Source: Clostridium hydrogenum (GTDB lineage Bacteria; Bacillota; Clostridia; Clostridiales; Clostridiaceae). Taken from it: a DNA stretch of 64,000 nt. Below are positions 51,498-60,249 of the stretch, piece by piece. The notes under the pieces are model-generated. The model was not told the DNA's origin and did no database searches. It saw only the letters and a list, made by a program, of their open reading frames with translations. The translations under genes and the position numbers were made by a program. Position 1 is the stretch's first letter, and every line of letters begins with the position of its first letter. Location: positions 983,501 to 1,047,500 of the forward strand of contig NZ_JAEACT010000004.1 of NCBI RefSeq assembly GCF_021432385.1. Reading direction: 5' to 3'.

Positions 51498-51679
51498 TCC
51501 GCTCCCCTTGCTATATTATGAACAATCTCTCTTTTTATACATTCTTTATAGTATTCATAAATATCGTTTCCATTTTTAAGTTTAACCAATCTTTCCTCAC
51601 AAGTTTTACACATACCCTTACCACTAAATATTATACCATCTTTGAGGGGCTTTCCACATATAATGCAGTTTTTTTTCAT
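51470..51679 (-). CDS. csfB: Sigma-G inhibitor Gin (CsfB-like)
   Basis: ATG 51679 (MKKNCIICGKPLKDG) follows AGGAGG; the longer frame has 15 extra residues with no ribosome site. The 69-residue protein has two CxxC pairs (CIICGK, CKTCEERL) that form a zinc site, and a C-terminal helix. In Bacillus, Gin binds sigma-G and sigma-E to keep them inactive. Its place before the decarboxylase gene matches csfB next to the yaaO region. Confidence 0.88.
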   Translation of the reverse strand: MKKNCIICGKPLKDGIIFSGKGMCKTCEERLVKLKNGNDIYEYYKECIKREIVHNIARGADCECQNYHL

Positions 51680-51843
51680 AAAATTATTTCCTCCTTGAAT
51701 ATTATCAGTTAAAATCATTGCCACTTATACTATATTTTATTCAGTAAAGTAGCTATTTTTATTTTGTCCCAATAAATTTTTTATTTTATATTTTTTATTT
51801 TTATGGTAATACTACTGATAATAATAAAAAATGAGGTGGTATC

Positions 51844-53019
51844 TTGAAACAAGAAATGGTTACTTTTTTAAGTGTTCTGAAAGATGATATCTTAGATCTT
51901 ACAAAATACCTTTACAACAATCCTGAAGAAAGTTTTTATGAATACAAAGCCTATAATTATATATCTGGATTATTAAAAGGATTTGGTTTTAAAGTTGAAT
52001 CAAACTATTTAAACATGCCAACTTCATTTTATGCTCAGTACGGTGAAGGGCACCCAAAAATTTGTTTTATATGTGAATACGATGCTTTAAAGGAGAAAGG
52101 TCATGTATATGGATATAATGCTGAAAGTGCAATATCTACAGCTGCTGCTCTTGCCCTCTCAAGGATAATACCAAAGGTTGGTGGAAGCTGTATAGTTATC
52201 GGTTGCCCCGGTGAAATACTCAGCGGTTCCAAAATTACCATGTTAGAACAAGGTACCTTTGAAGATTTAGATGCTGTTTTAATGGTTCAACCACACGTTG
52301 TTACTTGTGAAAGTGGAAATTCCATGGCAGTTCTACCGCTTCAAATTAAATATACTGAAAATCAAAATAATAATGATATAACAGGAAATTACAGTGCTCT
52401 TGATGCATGTTTATTTACTTTTGATGCTTTAAATATGCTTTCAAAAGGTTTTGGAGATAACTGCTTTATAAACGGTGTAAATGTAAATAGTATCAATGAT
52501 GCTTTTCCTCAAAGTGTGGAGGCAAAATTTTGCTTAAGAGCACCATCAAGCATGATAGCTAATGCCATAGAAGATAAAATTAAAAACTTTATAAATATGA
52601 CCTGCTCATTATTAAATATATCCTCAGAACTTCATCTTTATGGTATGCCTTGTAAAGAATTAATAACAAACTCAACATTAGATAGGCTATTTTCGCATAA
52701 TCTTAAAGAAAGTGGAATAATAAATATTGATGGAGTTAAAAATATATATTCACCTTTAACTCTTGGGAACGTAAGCCATGTGGTACCATGCATACATCCC
52801 TATGTTTCAATTGTTGAAAATAATTCAATAAAATATGGTACAAAGCAATTTGCTGATGCAACTATTTCCGCATACGCCCAAGATGTAATAATGAAATCAG
52901 CAGCAGCTTTAGCTTTTACAGCCTTTGACCTTATTTCAAAACAATCCTTAATTGGTGAAGCCAAAACAGAATTAAAAAGCAATACAACAAACATGAAGTA
53001 TAGTGAACATTATATTTAA
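51844..53019 (+). CDS. M20-family amidohydrolase-like protein with a lost metal motif
   Basis: The 391-residue protein starts at TTG 51844 behind GAGGTGG. It has the M20D plan: LYNNPEESFYEYKAYNYISG, ICFICEYDALKEKGHVYGYN, VIGCPGEI and the lid domain. The metal motif, normally GHxCGHD, reads GHVYGYN, so the Cys and His ligands are replaced by Tyr and Tyr. It may have no hydrolytic activity or use an altered mechanism. The gene stands alone after the gin promoter region. Confidence 0.85.
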   Translation: MKQEMVTFLSVLKDDILDLTKYLYNNPEESFYEYKAYNYISGLLKGFGFKVESNYLNMPTSFYAQYGEGHPKICFICEYDALKEKGHVYGYNAESAISTAAALALSRIIPKVGGSCIVIGCPGEILSGSKITMLEQGTFEDLDAVLMVQPHVVTCESGNSMAVLPLQIKYTENQNNNDITGNYSALDACLFTFDALNMLSKGFGDNCFINGVNVNSINDAFPQSVEAKFCLRAPSSMIANAIEDKIKNFINMTCSLLNISSELHLYGMPCKELITNSTLDRLFSHNLKESGIINIDGVKNIYSPLTLGNVSHVVPCIHPYVSIVENNSIKYGTKQFADATISAYAQDVIMKSAAALAFTAFDLISKQSLIGEAKTELKSNTTNMKYSEHYI

Positions 53020-53062
53020 TTATAATTGGATTTTCACATGTTTAAAAAATACGAACCAACTA

Positions 53063-53279
53063 AATCAATTCACAATTCACGATGCACAATTCACAATGAA
53101 AGGTGATTTTCTTCCGCTTTGCTACGGAAAATCTTAAAACTCATTTTTTATTGCTTACGCAATGGCACCATTTATGGTGCTAAGCGAAGCTTATAACATC
53201 TAAATTTAAGATTTACCTTACGAAAGGAAGGCAAATCCTCCTTCATTGTGCATTGTGAACTGTGAATTGTGAATTGATT
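53063..53279. repeat. Family A palindromic element, copy A8 (GTGAATT arms)
   Basis: The left arm is AATCAATTCACAATTCACGA then TGCACAATTCACAATG. The right arm is its inverse (CATTGTGCATTGTGAACTG then TGAATTGTGAATTGATT). The core is the usual one: TTCTTCCGCTTTGCTACGG, ATTGCTTACGCAATGGCACC, AAGCGAAGCTTATAAC and TTTACCTTACG. The arms use the GTGAATT unit instead of GTACAGA, on both sides. Confidence 0.9.
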
Positions 53280-53342
53280 AAGTTACTTTGCAATAATTTA
53301 TATTATGGCATAACCACTGTTTTAATTTCATTCCCCTTAAGT

Positions 53343-53415
53343 TATAATTAATATGGAATTTAATAGCGAAAGGAAGGTGAAAAGCCGTTAACCTATAAAA
53401 GGATAGCGGTGAACA
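53343..53415 (+). promoter_or_regulatory. corA leader region
   Basis: A -10-like TATAAT near 53344 precedes a leader of about 65 bases. The leader contains AAAGGAAGGTGAAAAGCCGT (a ribosome site followed by GTG AAA AGC CGT TAA, a five-codon frame) and then ACCTATAAAAGGATAGCGGT. It might be a regulatory leader. It is too short for an M-box riboswitch and shows no motif I recognise. Confidence 0.3.
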
Positions 53416-54366
53416 ATGATATCTATATACAAAAGTAAGGATCAGTCCAATCCATCAAAGCTTGAACTGCTAGAAAATATAGAACCAGGTTGTTGGATAA
53501 ACATTGTAGCTCCCTCAGAACAAGAACTCATGCTGATAAATAAAAAGACTGGCGTTTCTATGGATTTTTTAAAAGCTGCACTAGATGATGAAGAAACTTC
53601 ACGACTTGAAATAGAAGATGAAAATATATTAGTTATTGTGGACATTCCTTTCACTGAGATGGAAGATAACTCTTTAACTTACGATACGTATCCACTTGCA
53701 ATAATACATACAAAAAGAGAAATTATAACTATATGCCTAAAAAATAGTAAGGCTGTAACAGATTTTATCGAAGGTAAGGTTAAAACATTTTTTACTTTTA
53801 AACGTTCAAGATTTATTCTTCAAATTCTTTATAAAGTTGCAACTTATTACTTAATATATTTAAGACAAATAGATAAAAAAAGTGTTATGATAGAAAAAAG
53901 ACTTCATAAGTCACTTAAAAATAAAGAGCTTATTCAACTTTTATCACTTGAAAAATCTCTTGTCTATTTTTCAACATCATTAAAATCAAATGAAATAACT
54001 CTTGAAAAAATGCTAAAACTTGAAATAACTCAAAAATATCCTGAAGATCAAGATGTTCTTGAAGATGTAATAATAGAAAACAAACAAGCTATAGAAATGG
54101 CAAGTATTTATAGTGATATTTTAAGTGGAACTATGGATGCATTTGCTTCAGTTGTATCAAATAATCAAAACTTAGTCATGAAATTTTTAACTACAATAAC
54201 AATAATACTTTCAATACCTACAATGATATCTAACTTATTCGCAATGAATGTGCAAGGCATACCTCTCGCAAATTATAAATATGGTTTTGAAGTAATTTGT
54301 GGAATTTCCCTTGTTGCAGTAATAATAGCTGCCATCGCTTTATATAAAAAAGATATACACATGTAA
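53416..54366 (+). CDS. CorA-family divalent cation transporter
   Basis: The 316-residue protein has the long cytoplasmic N-terminal domain with coiled-coil helices (residues 1-250) and two C-terminal membrane helices. The signature GMN between them, normally YGMNF, reads FAMN. CorA channels carry Mg2+ or Co2+ and Ni2+; the Gly to Ala change at the selectivity motif is uncommon. It starts 15 bp after a GGATAGC site. Confidence 0.88.
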   Translation: MISIYKSKDQSNPSKLELLENIEPGCWINIVAPSEQELMLINKKTGVSMDFLKAALDDEETSRLEIEDENILVIVDIPFTEMEDNSLTYDTYPLAIIHTKREIITICLKNSKAVTDFIEGKVKTFFTFKRSRFILQILYKVATYYLIYLRQIDKKSVMIEKRLHKSLKNKELIQLLSLEKSLVYFSTSLKSNEITLEKMLKLEITQKYPEDQDVLEDVIIENKQAIEMASIYSDILSGTMDAFASVVSNNQNLVMKFLTTITIILSIPTMISNLFAMNVQGIPLANYKYGFEVICGISLVAVIIAAIALYKKDIHM

Positions 54367-54425
54367 GTTAATTAATTATAAACGAAACTGTTTTGCAAAA
54401 ATTGTTAATTAGGAAGGTGATTTTT

Positions 54426-55343
54426 TTGCTTGGTAAAAAATTAAATTATGGTGATACCATAGGTGTTATATCCCCATCAAGTCCTGAAAAACCAGAATCT
54501 ATACAAAAAGGACTAGATTTCATTACAAAATTAGGCTTTAAAACAAAAGTAGGAAAACACATAAATGATAAATATGGCTATCTTGCTGGCTCGGATACGG
54601 ATAGAGCACAGGATATTATGGACATGTTTCTTGATAAAGATGTTGATATAATTTTATGCATGCGTGGTGGATATGGCTCTATGAGAACTCTACCTTACCT
54701 TGATTTTAATGTAATAAAAAACAATCCAAAAATATTTGTAGGTTTTAGTGATATAACTGCATACCTAAATTCCTTTCATTCAAAAACAGGACTAATAACT
54801 TTTCATGGTCCAATGGCTAGTTCAAATTTAGGGGATGAATATACATTAAAATCATTTCTAGATACTCTTACTAAGGTAAATAACGGATATTCCATAAAAA
54901 ACCCACCAGAAATCAACTTAAAATGTCACAACAATGGTACTGCAACCGGTAAACTTGTTGGCGGAAATCTTTCTCTTATAAGCAACACTATTGGAACTCC
55001 TTATGAAGTTGATTTCAAGGACAATATACTTTTTATTGAAGATGTACACGAAGAACCTTATGCTATAGATAGAATGTTAACTCATCTTTTGCTCGCTGGG
55101 AAACTACAGCAGTGCAGTGGTTTTATACTTGGTCAATTTACAAGATGCTCTTTGCCTCATTACGAAAGAAGCTTAACACTAGAACAAGTTATAGAAGATA
55201 GAATTTTAAACTTAAATAAGCCTACAATAACAAACTTAATGAGTGGACATGACTATCCAAAACTCACTTTACCAATAGGTGCAAAGACTAAAATTGATTG
55301 CGACAATACTGCTATAGATATTTTAGAAGCAGTTGTAAAATAA
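54426..55343 (+). CDS. LD-carboxypeptidase (S66 family, LdcA/MccF-like)
   Basis: TTG 54426 (MLGKKLNYGDTIGVISPSSP) is preferred because AGGAAGGTGA lies 5 bp upstream; an upstream start adds 11 residues without a site. The 305-residue protein has the nucleophile Ser in MRGGYGSMRTLPYLD, the Glu in LFIEDVHEEPYAIDRML and the His in SGHDYPKLTLPIG, the S66 triad. It cleaves L,D bonds in murein tetrapeptides or, in MccF-like enzymes, in microcin conjugates. Confidence 0.9.
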   Translation: MLGKKLNYGDTIGVISPSSPEKPESIQKGLDFITKLGFKTKVGKHINDKYGYLAGSDTDRAQDIMDMFLDKDVDIILCMRGGYGSMRTLPYLDFNVIKNNPKIFVGFSDITAYLNSFHSKTGLITFHGPMASSNLGDEYTLKSFLDTLTKVNNGYSIKNPPEINLKCHNNGTATGKLVGGNLSLISNTIGTPYEVDFKDNILFIEDVHEEPYAIDRMLTHLLLAGKLQQCSGFILGQFTRCSLPHYERSLTLEQVIEDRILNLNKPTITNLMSGHDYPKLTLPIGAKTKIDCDNTAIDILEAVVK

Positions 55344-55364
55344 TATTTTTTAGGAGGCATATAT

Positions 55365-55838
55365 TTGTTAGGTCATTTAGGTTTTTCATATGTTGGCCTA
55401 GTATATTTGCTAATGCTATTTATTCCAAATTTAATATGGACAAATAATCAAGCACTAGATTATCATACAAAAAATGAAAATAAAGTTTTATCAGTATTTG
55501 AAAAAGTTGGTCAAGTTTTAGTTACATGCGTAGTATTGATGTTTAAGGATTTTAATATAAATAGAATTTCTTTATGGTCAATATGGTTACTTATATCTTT
55601 TCTTCTAATGTTAATTTATGAACTTTGCTGGATTAGATATTTTTTAAGTGAACCTACAGAAAAGAATTTTTATCGCAGCTTATTTGAAATACCTGTGCCA
55701 TTGGCAAGCTTACCAGTTATAGCATTCTTGATACTTGGCATTTACGGAAAAGTTATCTGGCTTATAATATCAATCATTATATTGGGTATAGGACATATAG
55801 GAATACACCTACAACATTTAAATGCTATAAAGCATTAA
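55365..55838 (+). CDS. Integral membrane protein, four helices
   Basis: The 157-residue protein starts at TTG 55365 behind AGGAGGC. It has about four membrane spans, including LGFSYVGLVYLLMLFIPNLI, SLWSIWLLISFLLMLIYELC and VIWLIISIIILGIGHIGIHL. The function is unknown. It lies 21 bp after the carboxypeptidase gene. The first base of its TAA stop lies within the last codons before the family A element. Confidence 0.7.
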   Translation: MLGHLGFSYVGLVYLLMLFIPNLIWTNNQALDYHTKNENKVLSVFEKVGQVLVTCVVLMFKDFNINRISLWSIWLLISFLLMLIYELCWIRYFLSEPTEKNFYRSLFEIPVPLASLPVIAFLILGIYGKVIWLIISIIILGIGHIGIHLQHLNAIKH

Positions 55839-56052
55839 ACCAAAGTACAGAGTACACATGACAGAGTACAGTTAAGGATGATTTACCTTTCCTTACGTTA
55901 GGTAAATCTTAAACTTATATGTTGTCAGCTTCGCTGAACAACATTAATGCCTCAATTGCGTAAGCAATGAAAAACTAAGTTTTAAGATTTTCTGTAGCAA
56001 AGCGGAAGAAAATCATCCTTAACTGTACTCTGTACTCTGTCAGTTGTACTCT
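55835..56052. repeat. Family A palindromic element, copy A9
   Basis: The left end TTAAACCAAAGTACAGAGTA supplies the stop of the membrane protein gene. The arms share ACATGACAGAGTACAG and GTTAAGGATGATTT, and the right arm has the inverse (AAATCATCCTTAACTGTAC, GTCAGTTGTAC). The core has TTTACCTTTCC, AGCTTCGCTGAACAAC and CAATTGCGTAAGCAATG. Confidence 0.88.
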
Positions 56053-56071
56053 GAATAAAGGTTCGCAATAT

Positions 56072-56764
56072 TTAAGATTTATGTATAAAATTATCTTGTT
56101 CGGAAGTGCCCTTTTTGCGTGCACTTATATAGTAATGCTTAGAATCCACTTTTTTATGATTTATGTAACAATAATCTATATGTCGTATTTCCTCTATATC
56201 AAAATTATTAAATATTGTTAAGATATCTTCACGATTAGCATAAAAATGTGGAACGTTATTTTCTGGACCATCTTCTTTGTTTAATATCGTATTTTCATCT
56301 ATTTTAGGGAACCCAGACTTAGTAAACATCCAAGATTCTTTAGACCCCATTGACGTATATAGTTCTCCACCTTGCTTTAAAACTCGTTCTATTTCACCTA
56401 CAACCTTCTTCATTCCTTCTGTATCTGCATGAGAAATGGAATGATAAGCAAATACACAATCAAAATAATTGTCCTCATACGGTAATGAAATCATATCTCC
56501 AATTTTAATATCAATATCTAATTTTTCTTTTTCAGCCCACTTTTCCAAATAACTTACCCCATAATCTGATATATCAATAGCAGATACATCAAAACCATGT
56601 TGTGCAAAAAATATTGAATGTCGTCCCAAACCAGAGCCCAAATCTAAAATCCTTTTAAAGCCCAGCTCTGACCATTTGTTAGCAAGATAATAAACATTAT
56701 CTGTTGGCTTAAGCCAAGGTGTCTGGTTTGCATTTTCCCATTCCCATCCCTTTGATTTTACCAT
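56072..56764 (-). CDS. Class I SAM-dependent methyltransferase
   Basis: The 230-residue protein has the SAM motif RILDLGSGLGRHSIFFAQHG, then FDVSAIDISDYGVSYLEKWA and the acidic motif YFDCVFAYHSISHADTEG. The substrate is unknown. It starts behind GGAGGG. Family A copy A9 lies directly after its stop. Confidence 0.88.
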   Translation of the reverse strand: MVKSKGWEWENANQTPWLKPTDNVYYLANKWSELGFKRILDLGSGLGRHSIFFAQHGFDVSAIDISDYGVSYLEKWAEKEKLDIDIKIGDMISLPYEDNYFDCVFAYHSISHADTEGMKKVVGEIERVLKQGGELYTSMGSKESWMFTKSGFPKIDENTILNKEDGPENNVPHFYANREDILTIFNNFDIEEIRHIDYCYINHKKVDSKHYYISARKKGTSEQDNFIHKS

Positions 56765-56868
56765 TAAATTCCCTCCAAATTAAAATAAAATCACAATAAT
56801 ATATAGTTATTCATTTGTTTAATTGTGTAACTCATATATTAACAATACAAGATATAATCATATTAATT

Positions 56869-57795
56869 TTAGTTAACGTCCCAAACTACTGTCCCTGAAT
56901 CTACTTGAAAATCTTTTCTCTTCAATTGAGAATCCAATTTTATTAATGGCGAAACATCCTTAATTTGATTATTTGCAATTTCCAGATCCGTAAGATTAGG
57001 CAATTTTAAAAGTGAACTTACATCTTCAATATTATTTCCATCCAAGGATAAATACTGCAAATTATTTAAACCTTCAAGACTACTTATATCTTCAATACTA
57101 TTATCACTTAAAAATAAAAACTGCAAATTACTTAGATTTCTAAGTGGACTTATATCGCTAATTTGGCAACCAACTAAATTTAAAGTTTGTAATTTAGTTA
57201 GCTTTTCAAGTGGCTCTAAATTACTAATTGAATTACCACCCAAAAAAATGCTATTTAAATTTGTTAAATTTTCAATTCCACTAAGATCAGTTATATTATC
57301 ATCTACTGCTGCAAGTGTAGTAACCTGCTCTAAATCACTTTTAGTTAAATCTCCAGATTGCTTTCCAATCGCATTTCTTACAGCACTTTCTAAATTTTTA
57401 TCTTTAAATCCAATGGCTGAACTAGAACTATCATTCTGAATTGAAAATGTCATTGTAACAGAATTACTTAACAGCTTGTTATCCTTCGCTTTCATGTTTT
57501 CATCAACGGTTAAATAATATACTGTACCAGGAACATATCCATTACTCGGAGGATTTACAATTATGCTCTCACCATCTTGTCCTTCTTGTAGACTTATATT
57601 TGCATCATTTCCATCTGGATCACATACAGTTATACTTCCTGCTGTATTACTATTTATTTCAACTGGCTCATTAAAGCTTATTGTCCAAGCCTTATCTTTA
57701 GCAACAACTTGTCCATCTTTAAAAATTTGCGCTTTTGCATTAAATCCAAAACATAATGAAAATAACGTAAAAATAATTATTATATATTTCTTCAT
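56869..57795 (-). CDS. Secreted leucine-rich-repeat protein with Ig-like domain
   Basis: The 308-residue protein has a signal peptide (cleavage after FNAKA). An Ig-like domain of the SbsA or Big type spans about residues 25-120 (KAWTISFNEPVEINSNTAGS). About five leucine-rich repeats of 22 residues follow, of internalin type (LTKLQTLNLVGCQISDISPL, LSNLQFLFLSDNSIEDISSL). There is no cell-wall sorting motif. It is likely released or wall-associated and mediates binding to proteins or surfaces. Confidence 0.88.
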   Translation of the reverse strand: MKKYIIIIFTLFSLCFGFNAKAQIFKDGQVVAKDKAWTISFNEPVEINSNTAGSITVCDPDGNDANISLQEGQDGESIIVNPPSNGYVPGTVYYLTVDENMKAKDNKLLSNSVTMTFSIQNDSSSSAIGFKDKNLESAVRNAIGKQSGDLTKSDLEQVTTLAAVDDNITDLSGIENLTNLNSIFLGGNSISNLEPLEKLTKLQTLNLVGCQISDISPLRNLSNLQFLFLSDNSIEDISSLEGLNNLQYLSLDGNNIEDVSSLLKLPNLTDLEIANNQIKDVSPLIKLDSQLKRKDFQVDSGTVVWDVN

Positions 57796-57814
57796 TCAAA
57801 ATCTCTCCAATACC

Positions 57815-59602
57815 TTATTTAGAAATAGCTTTTATAATACTTATGATCATTTCAATTCTATTAAATGGTGTAACAAAATACAGCCCATCTACGTGGTTTT
57901 TTATCCTTTTTATTATATCTATCGCTATATCTATTCCAACTCTCTCGGCCTCTTCCCTACTCATATCAGCATTAAACCTATTAGCATATTTTTCTGGTAT
58001 ATTAACTCCTGATAATTCGTTATTTATAAACTGAGCGTTTCTATAGCTTACAAGTGGCATAATACCGCCTAAAATTTTAATATTTTTTTCTCTCTTAAAC
58101 TGTGCTAAAAACTCTATAGTCTCATCTTCAAAAATAGGTTGCGTAAGAAAAAAGCTTGCACCATTCTGTACCTTTTTATTCATTCTTAATACTTCCGAAT
58201 TCTTATTGGTTACATTTAAATTAAGTGCACCACCTATGCTTATTTCATCATCTTTAAATACTTCTCCGTTCATTTCTGATATAAGTTCTATAAGCCTAAA
58301 AGAATTTAAATTAAACACACTTTTAGCTTTTACTCCTTCAATACCTGTTACAGGATCGCCAGTTACAGCAAGTACATTTCTAATATCCTCAATATTAGCA
58401 GCAAGTAAACTTGATCTTATAGCATTTACATTTTTATCCCTACAACATATATGAGGCATTACATCTATACCTATTTCTCTTTTAATTTTTGAAGCAATTA
58501 CAACAGAATCAACCCTAACTTTTGACATAGGTGAATCTGCAACTGTAACTAAATCAATATTATTATCTCTGCAAACTTCAGCACAGTGCATGAGCTTGTC
58601 TATAGTTGTGTTTGTAGGTGGATCTAATTCTACAACAATTGGGAATTCACCGGCATAAAGCTTGTCTATAAACTTATTAATAACTTTTTTAGGTTTTTTA
58701 ATCTTTAATTTTTTATCGAAATCATTAGAGACTATATTTGTATTATTTGATTTAATTTTATAACTTAACCTTCTTATATGTTCTGGTGTAGTTCCGCAGC
58801 AACCGCCTAATATTCGAGGTCCAAGATTTTTCAACAATAACATTCTATCCGAAAAATAATCAGGATTATCTACATAAACCATTCTCTCATTTATAATTTC
58901 AGGATATCCTGCATTTGGAAGTACAGATATAATATTATTGGCATACAAATCAAACTGTTTTAATAAATTATATAAATGAGTCGGTCCTGAGCCACAATTA
59001 AATCCAAAGGCATCTATGTCTTTAATATCCTTTATTTTACTTACAATATTGCTTATACTTATACCGTCTCTAGTATATCCATCCTGCATAACTGCAAATT
59101 GTGTAAGTATGAATGCAGAACTATTTTTTTTCTTTATATATTCCGAGATTTCCTTTAAGCAATTTAAATTACTTAAAGTCTCAAATATAAATATATCAGC
59201 TCCCTCACTCATAAACACATCAATTATAAATTTGTACTCATCAAATACATCCTCAAGTGTTTTATCGGTGCCAGATAAGTTTATAGGTCCAATATCTGCT
59301 GCTACAAATACATCCTTATCTTCAGCAGCTTCTTTGGCTATATTATAACCCTTTTTTATAATTTCCTTTACCTTATCTCTAGAAACTTGAAGTGTTATTG
59401 TGTTTGCTGAAAATGTATTTGTTCGTAGCAATTTTGCGCCAGCCTCAATATACTCTTTATGTATCCTTTTCACGATATCAACTTTATTTAAATTTTCAAA
59501 TTCACAAAATGATTCATTATTGCCAGTTATTTTTGAATAGTATGTTCCCATTGCACCATCTGTAATTAAAATATCATTTTTTAAATATTCAGATATAATC
59601 AT
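57815..59602 (-). CDS. Bifunctional homocysteine S-methyltransferase / methylenetetrahydrofolate reductase
   Basis: The 595-residue protein fuses two enzymes. Residues 1-290 are homocysteine S-methyltransferase (ITDGAMGTYYSKITG; zinc ligands in FGFNCGSGP and GGCCGTTPEHI). Residues 310-595 are MTHFR (FPIVVELDPPTNT, CCRDKNVNAIRSSLLAANI, VLAVTGDPVTGIEG). This YitJ-like fusion makes 5-methyltetrahydrofolate and methylates homocysteine. It has its own promoter and no SAM riboswitch in the short leader. Confidence 0.95.
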   Translation of the reverse strand: MIISEYLKNDILITDGAMGTYYSKITGNNESFCEFENLNKVDIVKRIHKEYIEAGAKLLRTNTFSANTITLQVSRDKVKEIIKKGYNIAKEAAEDKDVFVAADIGPINLSGTDKTLEDVFDEYKFIIDVFMSEGADIFIFETLSNLNCLKEISEYIKKKNSSAFILTQFAVMQDGYTRDGISISNIVSKIKDIKDIDAFGFNCGSGPTHLYNLLKQFDLYANNIISVLPNAGYPEIINERMVYVDNPDYFSDRMLLLKNLGPRILGGCCGTTPEHIRRLSYKIKSNNTNIVSNDFDKKLKIKKPKKVINKFIDKLYAGEFPIVVELDPPTNTTIDKLMHCAEVCRDNNIDLVTVADSPMSKVRVDSVVIASKIKREIGIDVMPHICCRDKNVNAIRSSLLAANIEDIRNVLAVTGDPVTGIEGVKAKSVFNLNSFRLIELISEMNGEVFKDDEISIGGALNLNVTNKNSEVLRMNKKVQNGASFFLTQPIFEDETIEFLAQFKREKNIKILGGIMPLVSYRNAQFINNELSGVNIPEKYANRFNADMSREEAERVGIDIAIDIIKRIKNHVDGLYFVTPFNRIEMIISIIKAISK

Positions 59603-59641
59603 AAATTTTCTCCCTATTAATCGAATAATAAATTTAAATAC

Positions 59642-59669
59642 ATTTTATCACATACAGACATTATCTCAA
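59642..59669 (-). promoter_or_regulatory. Promoter of the methyltransferase/MTHFR gene
   Basis: TTGAGA, a 16-bp spacer and TAAAAT on the minus strand lie about 40 bp upstream of the start codon. Confidence 0.5.
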
Positions 59670-59779
59670 AGTAAATAAAATTGCAGAAGGTAAAACATCT
59701 AAAAAAATAGCCAAAAGTTGGGCTTGTATTTCTTTAAGGTGCCTTATATCCCCCTGCAATTTTTCATATTATACTTCTA

Positions 59780-60232
59780 CTAATTAGTAACTCTAATAGC
59801 TGCATAAAATTGCATATATTTTAAATACTCTATTCTCACTACATCGCCAGTCTTAGGAGAATGTATAAAACGCCCTCCGCCTATATATATGCCATCATGA
59901 TATACATTATTAGCTGTACCAAAAAAAACGATATCTCCAGGTTTTAAATCACTTTGGTTTACTTTTACACCTACTTTAACTTGTTCTGATGTAGTTCTTG
60001 GTAATTTAATTCCGAAATGTGCATACACATACTGAACAAATCCAGAACAATCAAATCCGTTTGGTGTTACACCTCCATTTACATATGGGAGCCCTAGAAA
60101 CATTTTTGAATATGTAACAACTGTTTGGCTTCCATCATTAATTGTAGCAGCATTCACTTTATTATGTAAGCATATATTTAGTACTAATATACTCGTCAAA
60201 AACACAATCACAAGCTTTTTTATGTTATGCAA
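59780..60232 (-). CDS. Short secreted NlpC/P60 hydrolase
   Basis: The 150-residue protein starts at TTG 60232 behind GGAAGG. It has a signal peptide (cleavage after KVNA) and a single NlpC/P60 domain, with Cys in FDCSGFVQYVYAHFG and the His region NVYHDGIYIGGGRF, where Asp follows the catalytic His. It lacks the long coiled coil of the two CwlO-like proteins. It is not linked to them and has a family D hairpin just upstream. Confidence 0.9.
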   Translation of the reverse strand: MHNIKKLVIVFLTSILVLNICLHNKVNAATINDGSQTVVTYSKMFLGLPYVNGGVTPNGFDCSGFVQYVYAHFGIKLPRTTSEQVKVGVKVNQSDLKPGDIVFFGTANNVYHDGIYIGGGRFIHSPKTGDVVRIEYLKYMQFYAAIRVTN

Positions 60233-60249
60233 TCAATCACCTTCCTTCA

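Noticed and set aside
53280..53415. M-box magnesium riboswitch before corA
   Set aside because: The conserved M-box segments are missing and the leader is about 65 bases.
3440..56052. CRISPR array
   Set aside because: The repeats are dispersed palindromes with no regular spacers, and no cas genes are present.
59603..59780. SAM (S-box) riboswitch before the methyltransferase/MTHFR gene
   Set aside because: The gap to the next gene is only about 650 bp away from it with a coding gene, and the leader after the candidate promoter is about 35 bases, too short for an S-box.
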